Origin: Paenarthrobacter sp. A20
GTDB lineage: Bacteria > Actinomycetota > Actinomycetes > Actinomycetales > Micrococcaceae
Length of the DNA stretch: 64,000 nt
Direction: 5' to 3'
Assembly (NCBI RefSeq): GCF_024168825.1
Contig: NZ_JALJWH010000001.1
Span: forward strand, 3,658,001 to 3,722,000
In this document: positions 10,666 to 17,920 of the stretch, piece by piece
Layout: each line of letters begins with the position of its first letter
Numbering within the stretch: the stretch's first letter is position 1
The notes under the pieces: model-generated
The model's database searches: none
Told to the model about the DNA's origin: nothing
What the model saw: only the letters and a program-made list of their open reading frames with translations
Translations under genes and position numbers: made by a program

Positions 10666-11373
10666 ATGACGCAGCAGTTCTACGTCTCTCCCGAACAGCT
10701 GATGAAGGACCGTGCTGACTTTGCACGGAAAGGCATCGCCCGCGGACGCTCCGTGGTGGTCATCAGTTGCGCCGACGGCATTGCCTTGATCGCGGAGAAT
10801 CCGTCGCCCTCGCTGCACAAGATCGGCGAGATCTACGACAAAATCGCCTTCGCAGCAGTGGGCAAGTACAACGAGTTCGAAAGCCTCCGGCAAGCCGGTG
10901 TCCGTTACGCCGACGTCCGCGGATACTCCTACGATCGCGAGGACGTCACCGCCCGCGGTCTGGCCAGCGTGTATGCCCAGAGTCTTGGCGCGGTGTTCAC
11001 TGCGGAACAGAAACCGTTCGAAGTGGAGCTGGCAGTCGCCGAAGTGGGCCTGGCACAGGAGCAGGACCACCTTTACCGGCTGACCTTCGATGGCTCGATT
11101 GCCGATGAGAACGGCTTTGTTGTCATGGGCGGTCTCGCTGACCAGATTTCCGACGTCGTCAGTGGGGATTGGGATCCCGAGCTCAGTTTGGCCGGGGCCA
11201 TGCGTTTGGCACTGCGCGCCCTGGCTGCCGATAAGGAGGCTGACGCGCTGCCGGCTACCGCCGTCGAGGCTGCAGTCCTGTACCGCGCGTCCGAAAGCCA
11301 CCGCGGTTCCCGTAGGGCGTTCCGGCGGCTGTTGCCTGAGGATATGACCCTGTTGCTCGCCGAGGAGGCTTGA
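10666..11373 (+). CDS. prcA: 20S proteasome alpha subunit
   Basis: The 235-aa protein begins [23 protein letters not shown], as PrcA does, and then shows [21 protein letters not shown] and [20 protein letters not shown]. Alpha subunits are catalytically inert and form the outer heptameric rings that gate the core and dock Mpa's C-terminal tail. It sits 1 nt after prcB and 1 nt before pafA, so prcB-prcA-pafA is clearly one translational unit. Confidence 0.97.
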   Translation: MTQQFYVSPEQLMKDRADFARKGIARGRSVVVISCADGIALIAENPSPSLHKIGEIYDKIAFAAVGKYNEFESLRQAGVRYADVRGYSYDREDVTARGLASVYAQSLGAVFTAEQKPFEVELAVAEVGLAQEQDHLYRLTFDGSIADENGFVVMGGLADQISDVVSGDWDPELSLAGAMRLALRALAADKEADALPATAVEAAVLYRASESHRGSRRAFRRLLPEDMTLLLAEEA

Positions 11374-11374
11374 G

Positions 11375-12739
11375 ATGGATAAGAGAATATTTGGCATCGA
11401 AACGGAATTTGGAATCTCCTATTCCAGCCCGGATTCGCGTCCTCTGGCCCCTGAGGAAGTGGCCAGATACCTCTTTCGCAAGGTCGTCAGTTGGGGCCGG
11501 TCGTCCAATGTCTTCCTGACCAACGGCTCGCGGCTTTACCTGGATGTGGGTTCGCATCCGGAGTACGCCACGGCCGAATGTGACGACCTTGCACAGCTGA
11601 TCGCCCATGACAGGGCCGGCGAACTCATCCTGGACGACCTCGTGGACGAGGCCCAGGCGCGGCTGGCGGCGGAGGGATTCAACGGCACGGTGTATCTCTT
11701 CAAGAACAACACCGACTCCGCCGGAAACTCCTACGGCAGCCACGAAAACTACCTCATTCCGCGGCGGGGGGAATTCTCCCGCTTGGCCGAGATCCTCATT
11801 CCCTTCCTGGTGACCCGCCAGTTGATCGCGGGAGCGGGGAAAGTGCTGAAGACGCCCCACGGCGCCACGTTTGCCTTCTCCCAGCGTGCCGATCACATCT
11901 GGGAGGGCGTGTCCTCGGCCACCACCAGGTCCCGCCCCATCATCAACACCCGCGATGAGCCACATGCGGACGCCGAGTTCTACCGTCGCCTCCACGTGAT
12001 TGTGGGGGACTCCAACATGTCTGAAACTTCCGCGCTCCTAAAGGTGGGAACCGTGGACCTTATCCTCCGCATGATCGAGGCAGGCGTCATCATGCGGGAT
12101 ATGCGGATGGAAAACCCTATCCGCAGCATCCGTGAGATCTCGCATGACCTGACGGGCCGCGCACTGGTCAGGCTTGCCAACGGCAGGCAGCTCACCGCCC
12201 TGGATATCCAGCGCGAGTACCTGACCAAGGTCACTGAGTTCGTCGCCACGAACGGCGCACACAACGCCCATGTGCCGCTCATCCTGGATCTGTGGAAACG
12301 AACGCTCGATGCCATCGAAAGCGGCGATACGAGCACCATTGATACCGAAGTGGACTGGGCCATCAAGAAGAAGCTCATGGACGGCTACATGAACCGCCAT
12401 GACCTTAGCCTTGACTCACCACGCATCGCCCAGCTCGACCTCACGTATCACGACATCTCGCGTCAACGTGGGATTTTCTTCCTTCTGCAAGCGCGGGGGG
12501 CAGCACGACGCCTGGTTACGGAAACGGACGTCAAAGACGCCGTGGACGCGCCACCCCAGACAACCAGGGCAAAGTTGCGGGGTGACTTTGTTCGCCGCGC
12601 CCAGGAGCTGGGCCGCGACTACACCGTTGACTGGGTGCACCTGAAGCTCAACGACCGGGCGCACCAGACCATTCTCTGCAAGGATCCGTTCCGTAGCGTT
12701 GACGAGCGGGTGGATGCACTGCTGGACTCCATGGGCTGA
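11375..12739 (+). CDS. pafA: Pup-protein ligase
   Basis: The 454-aa ligase is of the carboxylate-amine/glutamine-synthetase-like family. [14 protein letters not shown] opens the fold, and [13 protein letters not shown] and [18 protein letters not shown] parallel the same motifs in Dop. PafA uses ATP to form an isopeptide bond between Pup's C-terminal Glu and a substrate lysine. Its length is close to the 452 aa of the mycobacterial enzyme, and it lacks the Dop-specific insertion near the N-terminus. It is the last gene of the tightly packed prcB-prcA-pafA block. Confidence 0.96.
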   Translation: MDKRIFGIETEFGISYSSPDSRPLAPEEVARYLFRKVVSWGRSSNVFLTNGSRLYLDVGSHPEYATAECDDLAQLIAHDRAGELILDDLVDEAQARLAAEGFNGTVYLFKNNTDSAGNSYGSHENYLIPRRGEFSRLAEILIPFLVTRQLIAGAGKVLKTPHGATFAFSQRADHIWEGVSSATTRSRPIINTRDEPHADAEFYRRLHVIVGDSNMSETSALLKVGTVDLILRMIEAGVIMRDMRMENPIRSIREISHDLTGRALVRLANGRQLTALDIQREYLTKVTEFVATNGAHNAHVPLILDLWKRTLDAIESGDTSTIDTEVDWAIKKKLMDGYMNRHDLSLDSPRIAQLDLTYHDISRQRGIFFLLQARGAARRLVTETDVKDAVDAPPQTTRAKLRGDFVRRAQELGRDYTVDWVHLKLNDRAHQTILCKDPFRSVDERVDALLDSMG

Positions 12740-12868
12740 CCGGCTCTATAAGCTGGCTCCCAGCTTCGCGGGCTATTCTGGATAGTGGTCTCTTTCCAAG
12801 AGCCGCACTGCTTGGATGCGCAACGCGCCTTTCCGAGTGTCCCTTGCCCCGACGAAAGTGTCTTTTTT

Positions 12869-13789
12869 GTGCGCCGACTCCTAGCAATTCTCCTTCCTGC
12901 CCTGTTGCTCATCACCGCGTGCGGAGGAAGCACTCCGGCCGCCGAGCCCACCAGCCAGTCTGCCGGTGACACCTCAAAGCTCGACTCCGTGAAAGTGACG
13001 GACAACGGCGACAAAGCACCCGGCGTTGAATTCTCCAAGCCCCTCACCGTGACTGAACCAACCATCAAGATGGTTGTCGAAGGCGATGGTGAGCGCGTGA
13101 AGGCCGGACAAACAGCCGAGCTGATGTACCTTGCCGTGGACGGCAATGACGGCAAGACAGTGGAAGATGCCTACGCCAACGGCCCCCAGCCAATCGAACT
13201 GACCGACGAATTGAAGACCGGCAACGAGCAAATCTATAACGCGATTGTCGGAGCCAAGGTTGGGTCCCAAATCGCTTTTGCGGCACCTGGCAATGCCACA
13301 GCATCTGCCCCCGCCTCCACGCAGTTGGTCGTCTTTAAGCTGGTCTCAGCGAAGGACCCCGCACCGGTACTGGAGAAGCCCGAAGGCGAGACAGTTACTC
13401 CTCCGGCAGGGCTCCCCACCGTGAAGGAAGACGACAAGGGCATTCCCCAGATTTCCGTTGAAGGCGTTGCGGCTCCGAAGGAACTCATCGCCCAGGACCT
13501 CATCAAGGGCACAGGTGCTGCCGTGAAGGCCTCCGACACCCTGACGGTCAATTACGTCGGCGTCACCCTCGCAGGTGGAACCAAGTTCGATTCCAGCTAC
13601 GACCGCGGAGAGTCCACCAGCTTCCCGCTCACCGGGGTCATCAAGGGCTGGACCCAGGGCCTCGAAGGCAAGACCGTCGGCTCCCGCGTCCTGCTGGTCA
13701 TTCCGCAGGATCTGGCCTACGGCGAAGCCGGCCAGGGTGAAGCCAAGGGCGACCTCGTGTTCGTCGTTGACATTCTTGGCGTCAAGTAA
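12869..13789 (+). CDS. Secreted FKBP-type peptidyl-prolyl isomerase lipoprotein
   Basis: From the GTG at 12869 the protein has 306 aa. It has a typical lipoprotein signal: MRRLLAILLPALLLITAC, with lipidated Cys18 in LITAC. Two FKBP-like units follow. The first, about residues 40-150, is degenerate. The second, about 215-306, has NYVGV, FDSSYDRGES, VIKGWTQGLEGKTVGSR and LAYGE, the active-site pattern of FKBP isomerases. It is probably an extracytoplasmic folding factor. An in-frame GTG at 12785 would put the signal sequence internally, so I rejected it. Confidence 0.9.
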   Translation: MRRLLAILLPALLLITACGGSTPAAEPTSQSAGDTSKLDSVKVTDNGDKAPGVEFSKPLTVTEPTIKMVVEGDGERVKAGQTAELMYLAVDGNDGKTVEDAYANGPQPIELTDELKTGNEQIYNAIVGAKVGSQIAFAAPGNATASAPASTQLVVFKLVSAKDPAPVLEKPEGETVTPPAGLPTVKEDDKGIPQISVEGVAAPKELIAQDLIKGTGAAVKASDTLTVNYVGVTLAGGTKFDSSYDRGESTSFPLTGVIKGWTQGLEGKTVGSRVLLVIPQDLAYGEAGQGEAKGDLVFVVDILGVK

Positions 13790-13876
13790 CCGGCACTGAA
13801 ATTTCGACAAGACCGTTGGGCACTAGCTTAAGCTTGTTCCTGACACTCATCCGTCCCCTCACACCAAGGAGCCTCC

Positions 13877-14272
13877 ATGTCATTTGGCCAGCGTGATTTC
13901 GACCGCACCAAGCCCGAAATCGACTTCCCCGAAGGCGACGTCCCCACGGACCTCGTCATCACGGACCTCATCGAGGGCACCGGCACAGAAGCCAAGGCCG
14001 GAGACACCGTGTCCACCCACTACGTGGGCGTCGCCTGGTCCACTGGTGAAGAATTTGACGCCTCGTGGGGCCGCGGCGCTCCGCTGGACTTCAGGGTCGG
14101 CGTCGGCCAGGTCATCCAGGGCTGGGACCAGGGCCTGCTGGGCATGAAGGTCGGCGGCCGTCGCCGCCTGGAAATCCCTTCCGAGCTCGCCTATGGCTCC
14201 CGGGGTGCTGGTGGAGCGATCAAGCCCAACGAAGCCCTGATCTTCGTGGTCGACCTCGTAGCAGTTCGCTAA
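13877..14272 (+). CDS. Cytosolic FKBP-type peptidyl-prolyl cis-trans isomerase
   Basis: This single-domain protein has 131 aa and no signal peptide. The FKBP features are THYVGVAWSTGEEFDASW, VIQGWDQGLLGMKVGGRR, LAYGSRGAGG and a final LIFVVDLVAVR strand. It catalyses proline isomerisation during folding. AAGGAG at 13866-13871 is the ribosome-binding site, and TAGCTT at 13824-13829 is a possible -10. It follows the FKBP lipoprotein by 87 nt, and a terminator lies just after it. Confidence 0.93.
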   Translation: MSFGQRDFDRTKPEIDFPEGDVPTDLVITDLIEGTGTEAKAGDTVSTHYVGVAWSTGEEFDASWGRGAPLDFRVGVGQVIQGWDQGLLGMKVGGRRRLEIPSELAYGSRGAGGAIKPNEALIFVVDLVAVR

Positions 14273-14286
14273 GGCAGATAGCCCTG

Positions 14287-14335
14287 AGCAAGGCGCGTTA
14301 CCTTCCGGTTCCACCGGTCGGTGACGCGCCTTGCT
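14287..14335 (+). terminator. Terminator after the cytosolic FKBP gene
   Basis: AGCAAGGCGCGT (14287-14298) pairs perfectly with ACGCGCCTTGCT (14324-14335), giving a 12-bp stem with a 25-nt loop that itself can fold. It is followed by GCTTTC. The pafBC promoter box lies about 20 nt further on. Confidence 0.7.
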
Positions 14336-14368
14336 GCTTTCCCGCTGGTCTTTAGTAACGTAGCAAGG

Positions 14369-16387
14369 GTGTCCGCATCCCGCACTGAACGACTTCTGAA
14401 CCTTCTCCTGGCTTTGCTCAATACCAGAGTGGGGCTTCCACGCTCTGTCCTGCGTGAGAAGGTCTACCGCGATTCCGCTGCCAACGATGTCGCCTTTGGG
14501 CGTATGTTCGAGCGCGACAAAGTGGACCTGAAGCAGTTTGGCTTCGAGATCGAAACACTGGCGGATCCGCGCAGCTTCGGCGCGGAAGATCCCGCGACAA
14601 CCCGTTACCGCATCGGTAAGGACTCAAACCGGCTTCCGGACGTCAGCCTGACCCCGGCCGAGTGCACGGTCCTTCTGCTGGCTGCCCAGCTATGGGAACG
14701 TGCTGCGCTTGGCACGGCGGCCGCCAATGCCGTCCGCAAGCTCCAGGCGGCCGGTGGTTTCACCGACGTCGACCTCCCATCGGGAGTGCAGCCGCGGATA
14801 AGGCCGGCGGGCCAGGCTTTCGACGACGTCGTGGCAGCCATGCATGGCAGGCATGCCGTCCGCTTCGGCTACCTTGCGGTCAGCACCGGGCGCGAGGAAG
14901 TGCGGGAAGTTGAGCCCTGGGGACTCGGCAGCCGTTTCGGCCAGTGGTACCTCGTGGGCCTTGACCGGGGGAGGGAGGCAAAACGGCTCTTCAGGCTTTC
15001 GCGGATGACGACCGCAGTGAGCCTGGTGCCCGGCAGCAGCTTCGATGCTCCGGACGGTTTCAACGCCCGCGCCGAGCTGGATTCACTTAATGAGCTGCCA
15101 CTTCAGAACGCCACCCTCGATGTAGACATCGACCGGCTCCTGGCCCTGCGGAAAAGGGCGACGCACGTCGAACCGGCTGCAGGAGAAAACAGCCGTGATC
15201 GCCTCGTCGTGGAATTCCGGGATCCCGAGGTCCTCGCGGAGGAACTGGCCTCTTACGGCCCCCACGTGAAGGTGAGCGGTCCGGAGGAGCTGCGCGCCGC
15301 CGTCGTGCGTCGACTCCAGGGTGCGGTGAACTTCGACGCCGAACCGTCCGTACCCGTTGGGTTCCCTGACTCTGAGCGGTTGCCACGCGCCCGAAAGCGG
15401 ACTTCCGAGGATCAGCTGGCCCGGATGCTCCAGTTGGTTCCCTTCCTGGTCCATCACCAGGGCTTGCACATCCAGGAAGTCGCAGACCATTTTGGCATCA
15501 CCCGCAAGGCCCTGATCGACGACCTCAAGATCCTTATCTGCTCGGGGCTCCCGGAGGGTTATCCCGACGATCTCCTGGACATCCAGTGGGAGAACGACCA
15601 CGTCTATATCTCTGAGCACCTGGACCTGAACCGGCCGGTGCGCTTCAGCGAGGAGGAGGCCGCGGCGCTGCTGACTGGCTTGGAAATGCTGGGAGACCTG
15701 CCCGCCCTGGCCGGCATGTCCGAGGACGGGCCCGGCAGCGCCCTGGAATCGGTGACCATTAAGCTAACCGGCGCAGCGGGACAGGCCGGGCGTTTGGCGG
15801 GCTCCGTAGCCGGCCAATCAGTGGCGCCCGAACAGTCCCATGCTTTCGCCACCATTACCCAGGCGATCAGGGACAGCCAACAACTCCGGCTACGGTACTT
15901 CTCCCGGCAGCGGGACGAACTGACGGAGCGGGATGTGGATCCCTTGCGGCTCTATTCCCTGGACAACACCTGGTACTTCGAAGCCTACTGCCACAGTAAG
16001 GCCGGCATCAGGAACTTCCGGCTGGACAGGGTGGAACTAGTGGAACCCAACGGCCGTCCGGCGTCCGGCACGGCAACGGCCGGACTGGATTTTCCGGCCC
16101 GGCTGTTCACGCCCAGCGACGATGACGTCCTGGTCCTCCTGCAGCTCACCCGCCAGGGCGCCGGACTGGCGGATGACTATTACGCCGAGCGAACAGCACA
16201 ACTGCCCGACGGCGGGCTTCTGGCCGAAGTGCGGTTTGGCGATGCGGGCTGGCTCCCGATGTTCGTGGCACAGCATGGTGGATCTGCGCGGATTCTCGCC
16301 CCGGATTCACTGCGTGGGGAAGCCCGCACGTATCTCGACGCAGCCCTGTCCCAGTACGGCGATCCTTCCGACCGCCCGGCTGGCTAG
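14369..16387 (+). CDS. pafBC: Fused PafB-PafC transcriptional regulator (WYL-domain DNA-damage response activator)
   Basis: The 672-aa protein has two consecutive HTH-WYL units. The first has a winged helix (about residues 1-75) and WYL domain (about 130-220, with HAVRFGYLAVSTGREEVREV). The second has an HTH near residues 350-400 (HIQEVADHFGITRKALIDDL) and a second WYL domain (RLRYFSRQRDELTERDVDPL). Mycobacteria encode PafB and PafC separately, but some Arthrobacter species have a single chain, as here. PafBC activates LexA-independent DNA repair genes. The GTG is 7 nt after TAACGT (14356-14361), consistent with a leaderless start. Confidence 0.93.
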   Translation: MSASRTERLLNLLLALLNTRVGLPRSVLREKVYRDSAANDVAFGRMFERDKVDLKQFGFEIETLADPRSFGAEDPATTRYRIGKDSNRLPDVSLTPAECTVLLLAAQLWERAALGTAAANAVRKLQAAGGFTDVDLPSGVQPRIRPAGQAFDDVVAAMHGRHAVRFGYLAVSTGREEVREVEPWGLGSRFGQWYLVGLDRGREAKRLFRLSRMTTAVSLVPGSSFDAPDGFNARAELDSLNELPLQNATLDVDIDRLLALRKRATHVEPAAGENSRDRLVVEFRDPEVLAEELASYGPHVKVSGPEELRAAVVRRLQGAVNFDAEPSVPVGFPDSERLPRARKRTSEDQLARMLQLVPFLVHHQGLHIQEVADHFGITRKALIDDLKILICSGLPEGYPDDLLDIQWENDHVYISEHLDLNRPVRFSEEEAAALLTGLEMLGDLPALAGMSEDGPGSALESVTIKLTGAAGQAGRLAGSVAGQSVAPEQSHAFATITQAIRDSQQLRLRYFSRQRDELTERDVDPLRLYSLDNTWYFEAYCHSKAGIRNFRLDRVELVEPNGRPASGTATAGLDFPARLFTPSDDDVLVLLQLTRQGAGLADDYYAERTAQLPDGGLLAEVRFGDAGWLPMFVAQHGGSARILAPDSLRGEARTYLDAALSQYGDPSDRPAG

Positions 16388-16396
16388 ACTGTTCAG

Positions 16397-16747
16397 ATGC
16401 CTTGGTGGTTCTGGATCCTGTTGTGGATCGCGCTCATAGCCCTTTCGTTGCTGCTTCACCTGACACTGGGGTACCGCCTGTTCAGGAAATTCATGTCAAC
16501 TGTTCATGAATTGGGCGATGCGGGTAAACGTTTCAGCAAACGTGGGCCCGACGTGGAAACCTCCGACGTTGAAACAACGGACGCGCGCGCCGAACCAGGC
16601 TCCGCAATTTTTGCCTCCCCGGATCAGATGCGTCATGATTACCTGACGGCCAAAGCCTTCCGCCAGGAAGTTCGTCGCCAGAAGCGCGTCAAGCGCAAAG
16701 CAGAGCGGGGTCAGCCCCAATCCCTGCACGACATTGAATTCAGATAG
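16397..16747 (+). CDS. Small single-pass membrane protein of unknown function
   Basis: The 116-aa protein has one N-terminal transmembrane helix (WWFWILLWIALIALSLLLHL, about residues 3-22) and a charged cytoplasmic tail with two positively charged stretches. The last third (QEVRRQKRVKRKAERG) is strongly basic. I do not recognise a named family. The start is well supported by TAGACT at 16385-16390, exactly 6 nt before the ATG. It sits between pafBC and tatA on the same strand, with 36 nt to tatA. Confidence 0.75.
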   Translation: MPWWFWILLWIALIALSLLLHLTLGYRLFRKFMSTVHELGDAGKRFSKRGPDVETSDVETTDARAEPGSAIFASPDQMRHDYLTAKAFRQEVRRQKRVKRKAERGQPQSLHDIEFR

Positions 16748-16783
16748 ACGTAGGATGTATCCAAAAGGAAAGGACCTCCCCAC

Positions 16784-17053
16784 ATGAGGCTCGAAGGCTG
16801 GCATCTCATCATCATCATCGTCCTGGCTCTGGTGCTCTTCGCAGCGCCGAAGCTGCCGTCCATGGCGCGCAGTATTGGGCAGTCGATGCGTATTTTCAAG
16901 TCTGAAGTCCGGGAAATGAAGAAGGATGGTTCTTCCGAAACGAAAGACTCCCAGGACGCTTCCGACGCCGTCGAAGGCAAGGTAGTAGGCCACCCGGACG
17001 CCAAGGCCAAGAACAACGGCGAGACTGACGTTCCGCCCTCCAACCGCGTCTAA
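16784..17053 (+). CDS. tatA: Sec-independent protein translocase subunit TatA
   Basis: The 89-aa protein has a short N-terminal membrane helix (HLIIIIVLALVLFAAPKLP), then the FGAPKLP-type hinge, an amphipathic helix (MARSIGQSMRIFKSEVREM) and an acidic, disordered tail. This is the TatA/E layout. TatA oligomers form the passage for folded, cofactor-bearing proteins with twin-arginine signals. AAGGAAAGGA precedes the ATG. No tatB gene is next to it, as is common in actinobacteria, where tatA and tatC are paired. Confidence 0.95.
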   Translation: MRLEGWHLIIIIVLALVLFAAPKLPSMARSIGQSMRIFKSEVREMKKDGSSETKDSQDASDAVEGKVVGHPDAKAKNNGETDVPPSNRV

Positions 17054-17059
17054 CGAGAA

Positions 17060-17896
17060 GTGGTAGAAACGAAGGGGCGCAAGGCCAACCCCGAAGCCCG
17101 GATGGCGCTCCTTGACCACCTCAAGGAGCTTAAGAACCGGCTCTTCAAGGCTGCTATCGGTATCATCCTGGGTACCGTGGTGGGCTTCATTGTCTACCAG
17201 CCGCTCTTGGAGGCCTTGATCAAGCCGATCAAGGACCTCAACGAGAAAGAGGGCCGCGCCGCGACCCTGAACTTTGACGGCGTTGCCAGTTCATTCGACC
17301 TTATGGTCCAGGTTTCGGTCTTTCTTGGCGTGATCCTGTCAAGCCCTGTATGGATCTACCAGCTCTGGGCCTTTATTGTGCCCGGGCTGCACAAGAAGGA
17401 ACGGCGCTTGGCATTGTCGTTCGTGGCAGCAGCGGTTCCCCTTTTCGTTGGGGGTGTCCTCCTTGCCTGGCTGGTGCTGCCCAACGCTGTTCGTGTGCTG
17501 ACCGATTTCACTCCATCGGGTGGGTCAAACTTCATCAGTGCTGAGATCTACCTGGCGTTCGTTCTTCGGCTCCTGCTGGCTTTCGGCATTGCGTTCCTTG
17601 TCCCGGTGGTTCTGGTGGGCCTGAACCTTGCTGGAATCGTCAAGGGCAAGCAACTGGTCAAGAGTTGGCGGATCACCATCTTCCTGGTGTGCCTGTTCGC
17701 TGCGATGGCTGCTCCCGGCGCCGATGCCATGAGCATGTTCTACCTCGCAGCTCCCATGCTGCTTCTGTTCTTCGCGGCCATCGGCGTCTGCCTCTGGAAC
17801 GACCGGCGCCGTGAACGTCGGGCCCTCAAACGGGCAGCTGAGACCGAAGCCAACGCAGACATCGCCACCCCGGCAACGGATCTGGAGAATCTCTAG
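17060..17896 (+). CDS. tatC: Sec-independent protein translocase subunit TatC
   Basis: The 278-aa integral membrane protein has six predicted helices. ALLDHLKELKNRLF at the N-terminus is the TatC signature that contacts twin-arginine signal peptides, and FDLMVQVSVFLGVILSSPVWIYQLWAFIVPGL is the conserved central region (split here by helices 2 and 3). The GTG start lies 6 nt after tatA, so the two are co-expressed. The C-terminal tail is charged and cytoplasmic. Confidence 0.96.
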   Translation: MVETKGRKANPEARMALLDHLKELKNRLFKAAIGIILGTVVGFIVYQPLLEALIKPIKDLNEKEGRAATLNFDGVASSFDLMVQVSVFLGVILSSPVWIYQLWAFIVPGLHKKERRLALSFVAAAVPLFVGGVLLAWLVLPNAVRVLTDFTPSGGSNFISAEIYLAFVLRLLLAFGIAFLVPVVLVGLNLAGIVKGKQLVKSWRITIFLVCLFAAMAAPGADAMSMFYLAAPMLLLFFAAIGVCLWNDRRRERRALKRAAETEANADIATPATDLENL

Positions 17897-17920
17897 ACGT
17901 TGGGCCACTAGGCTTGATGT

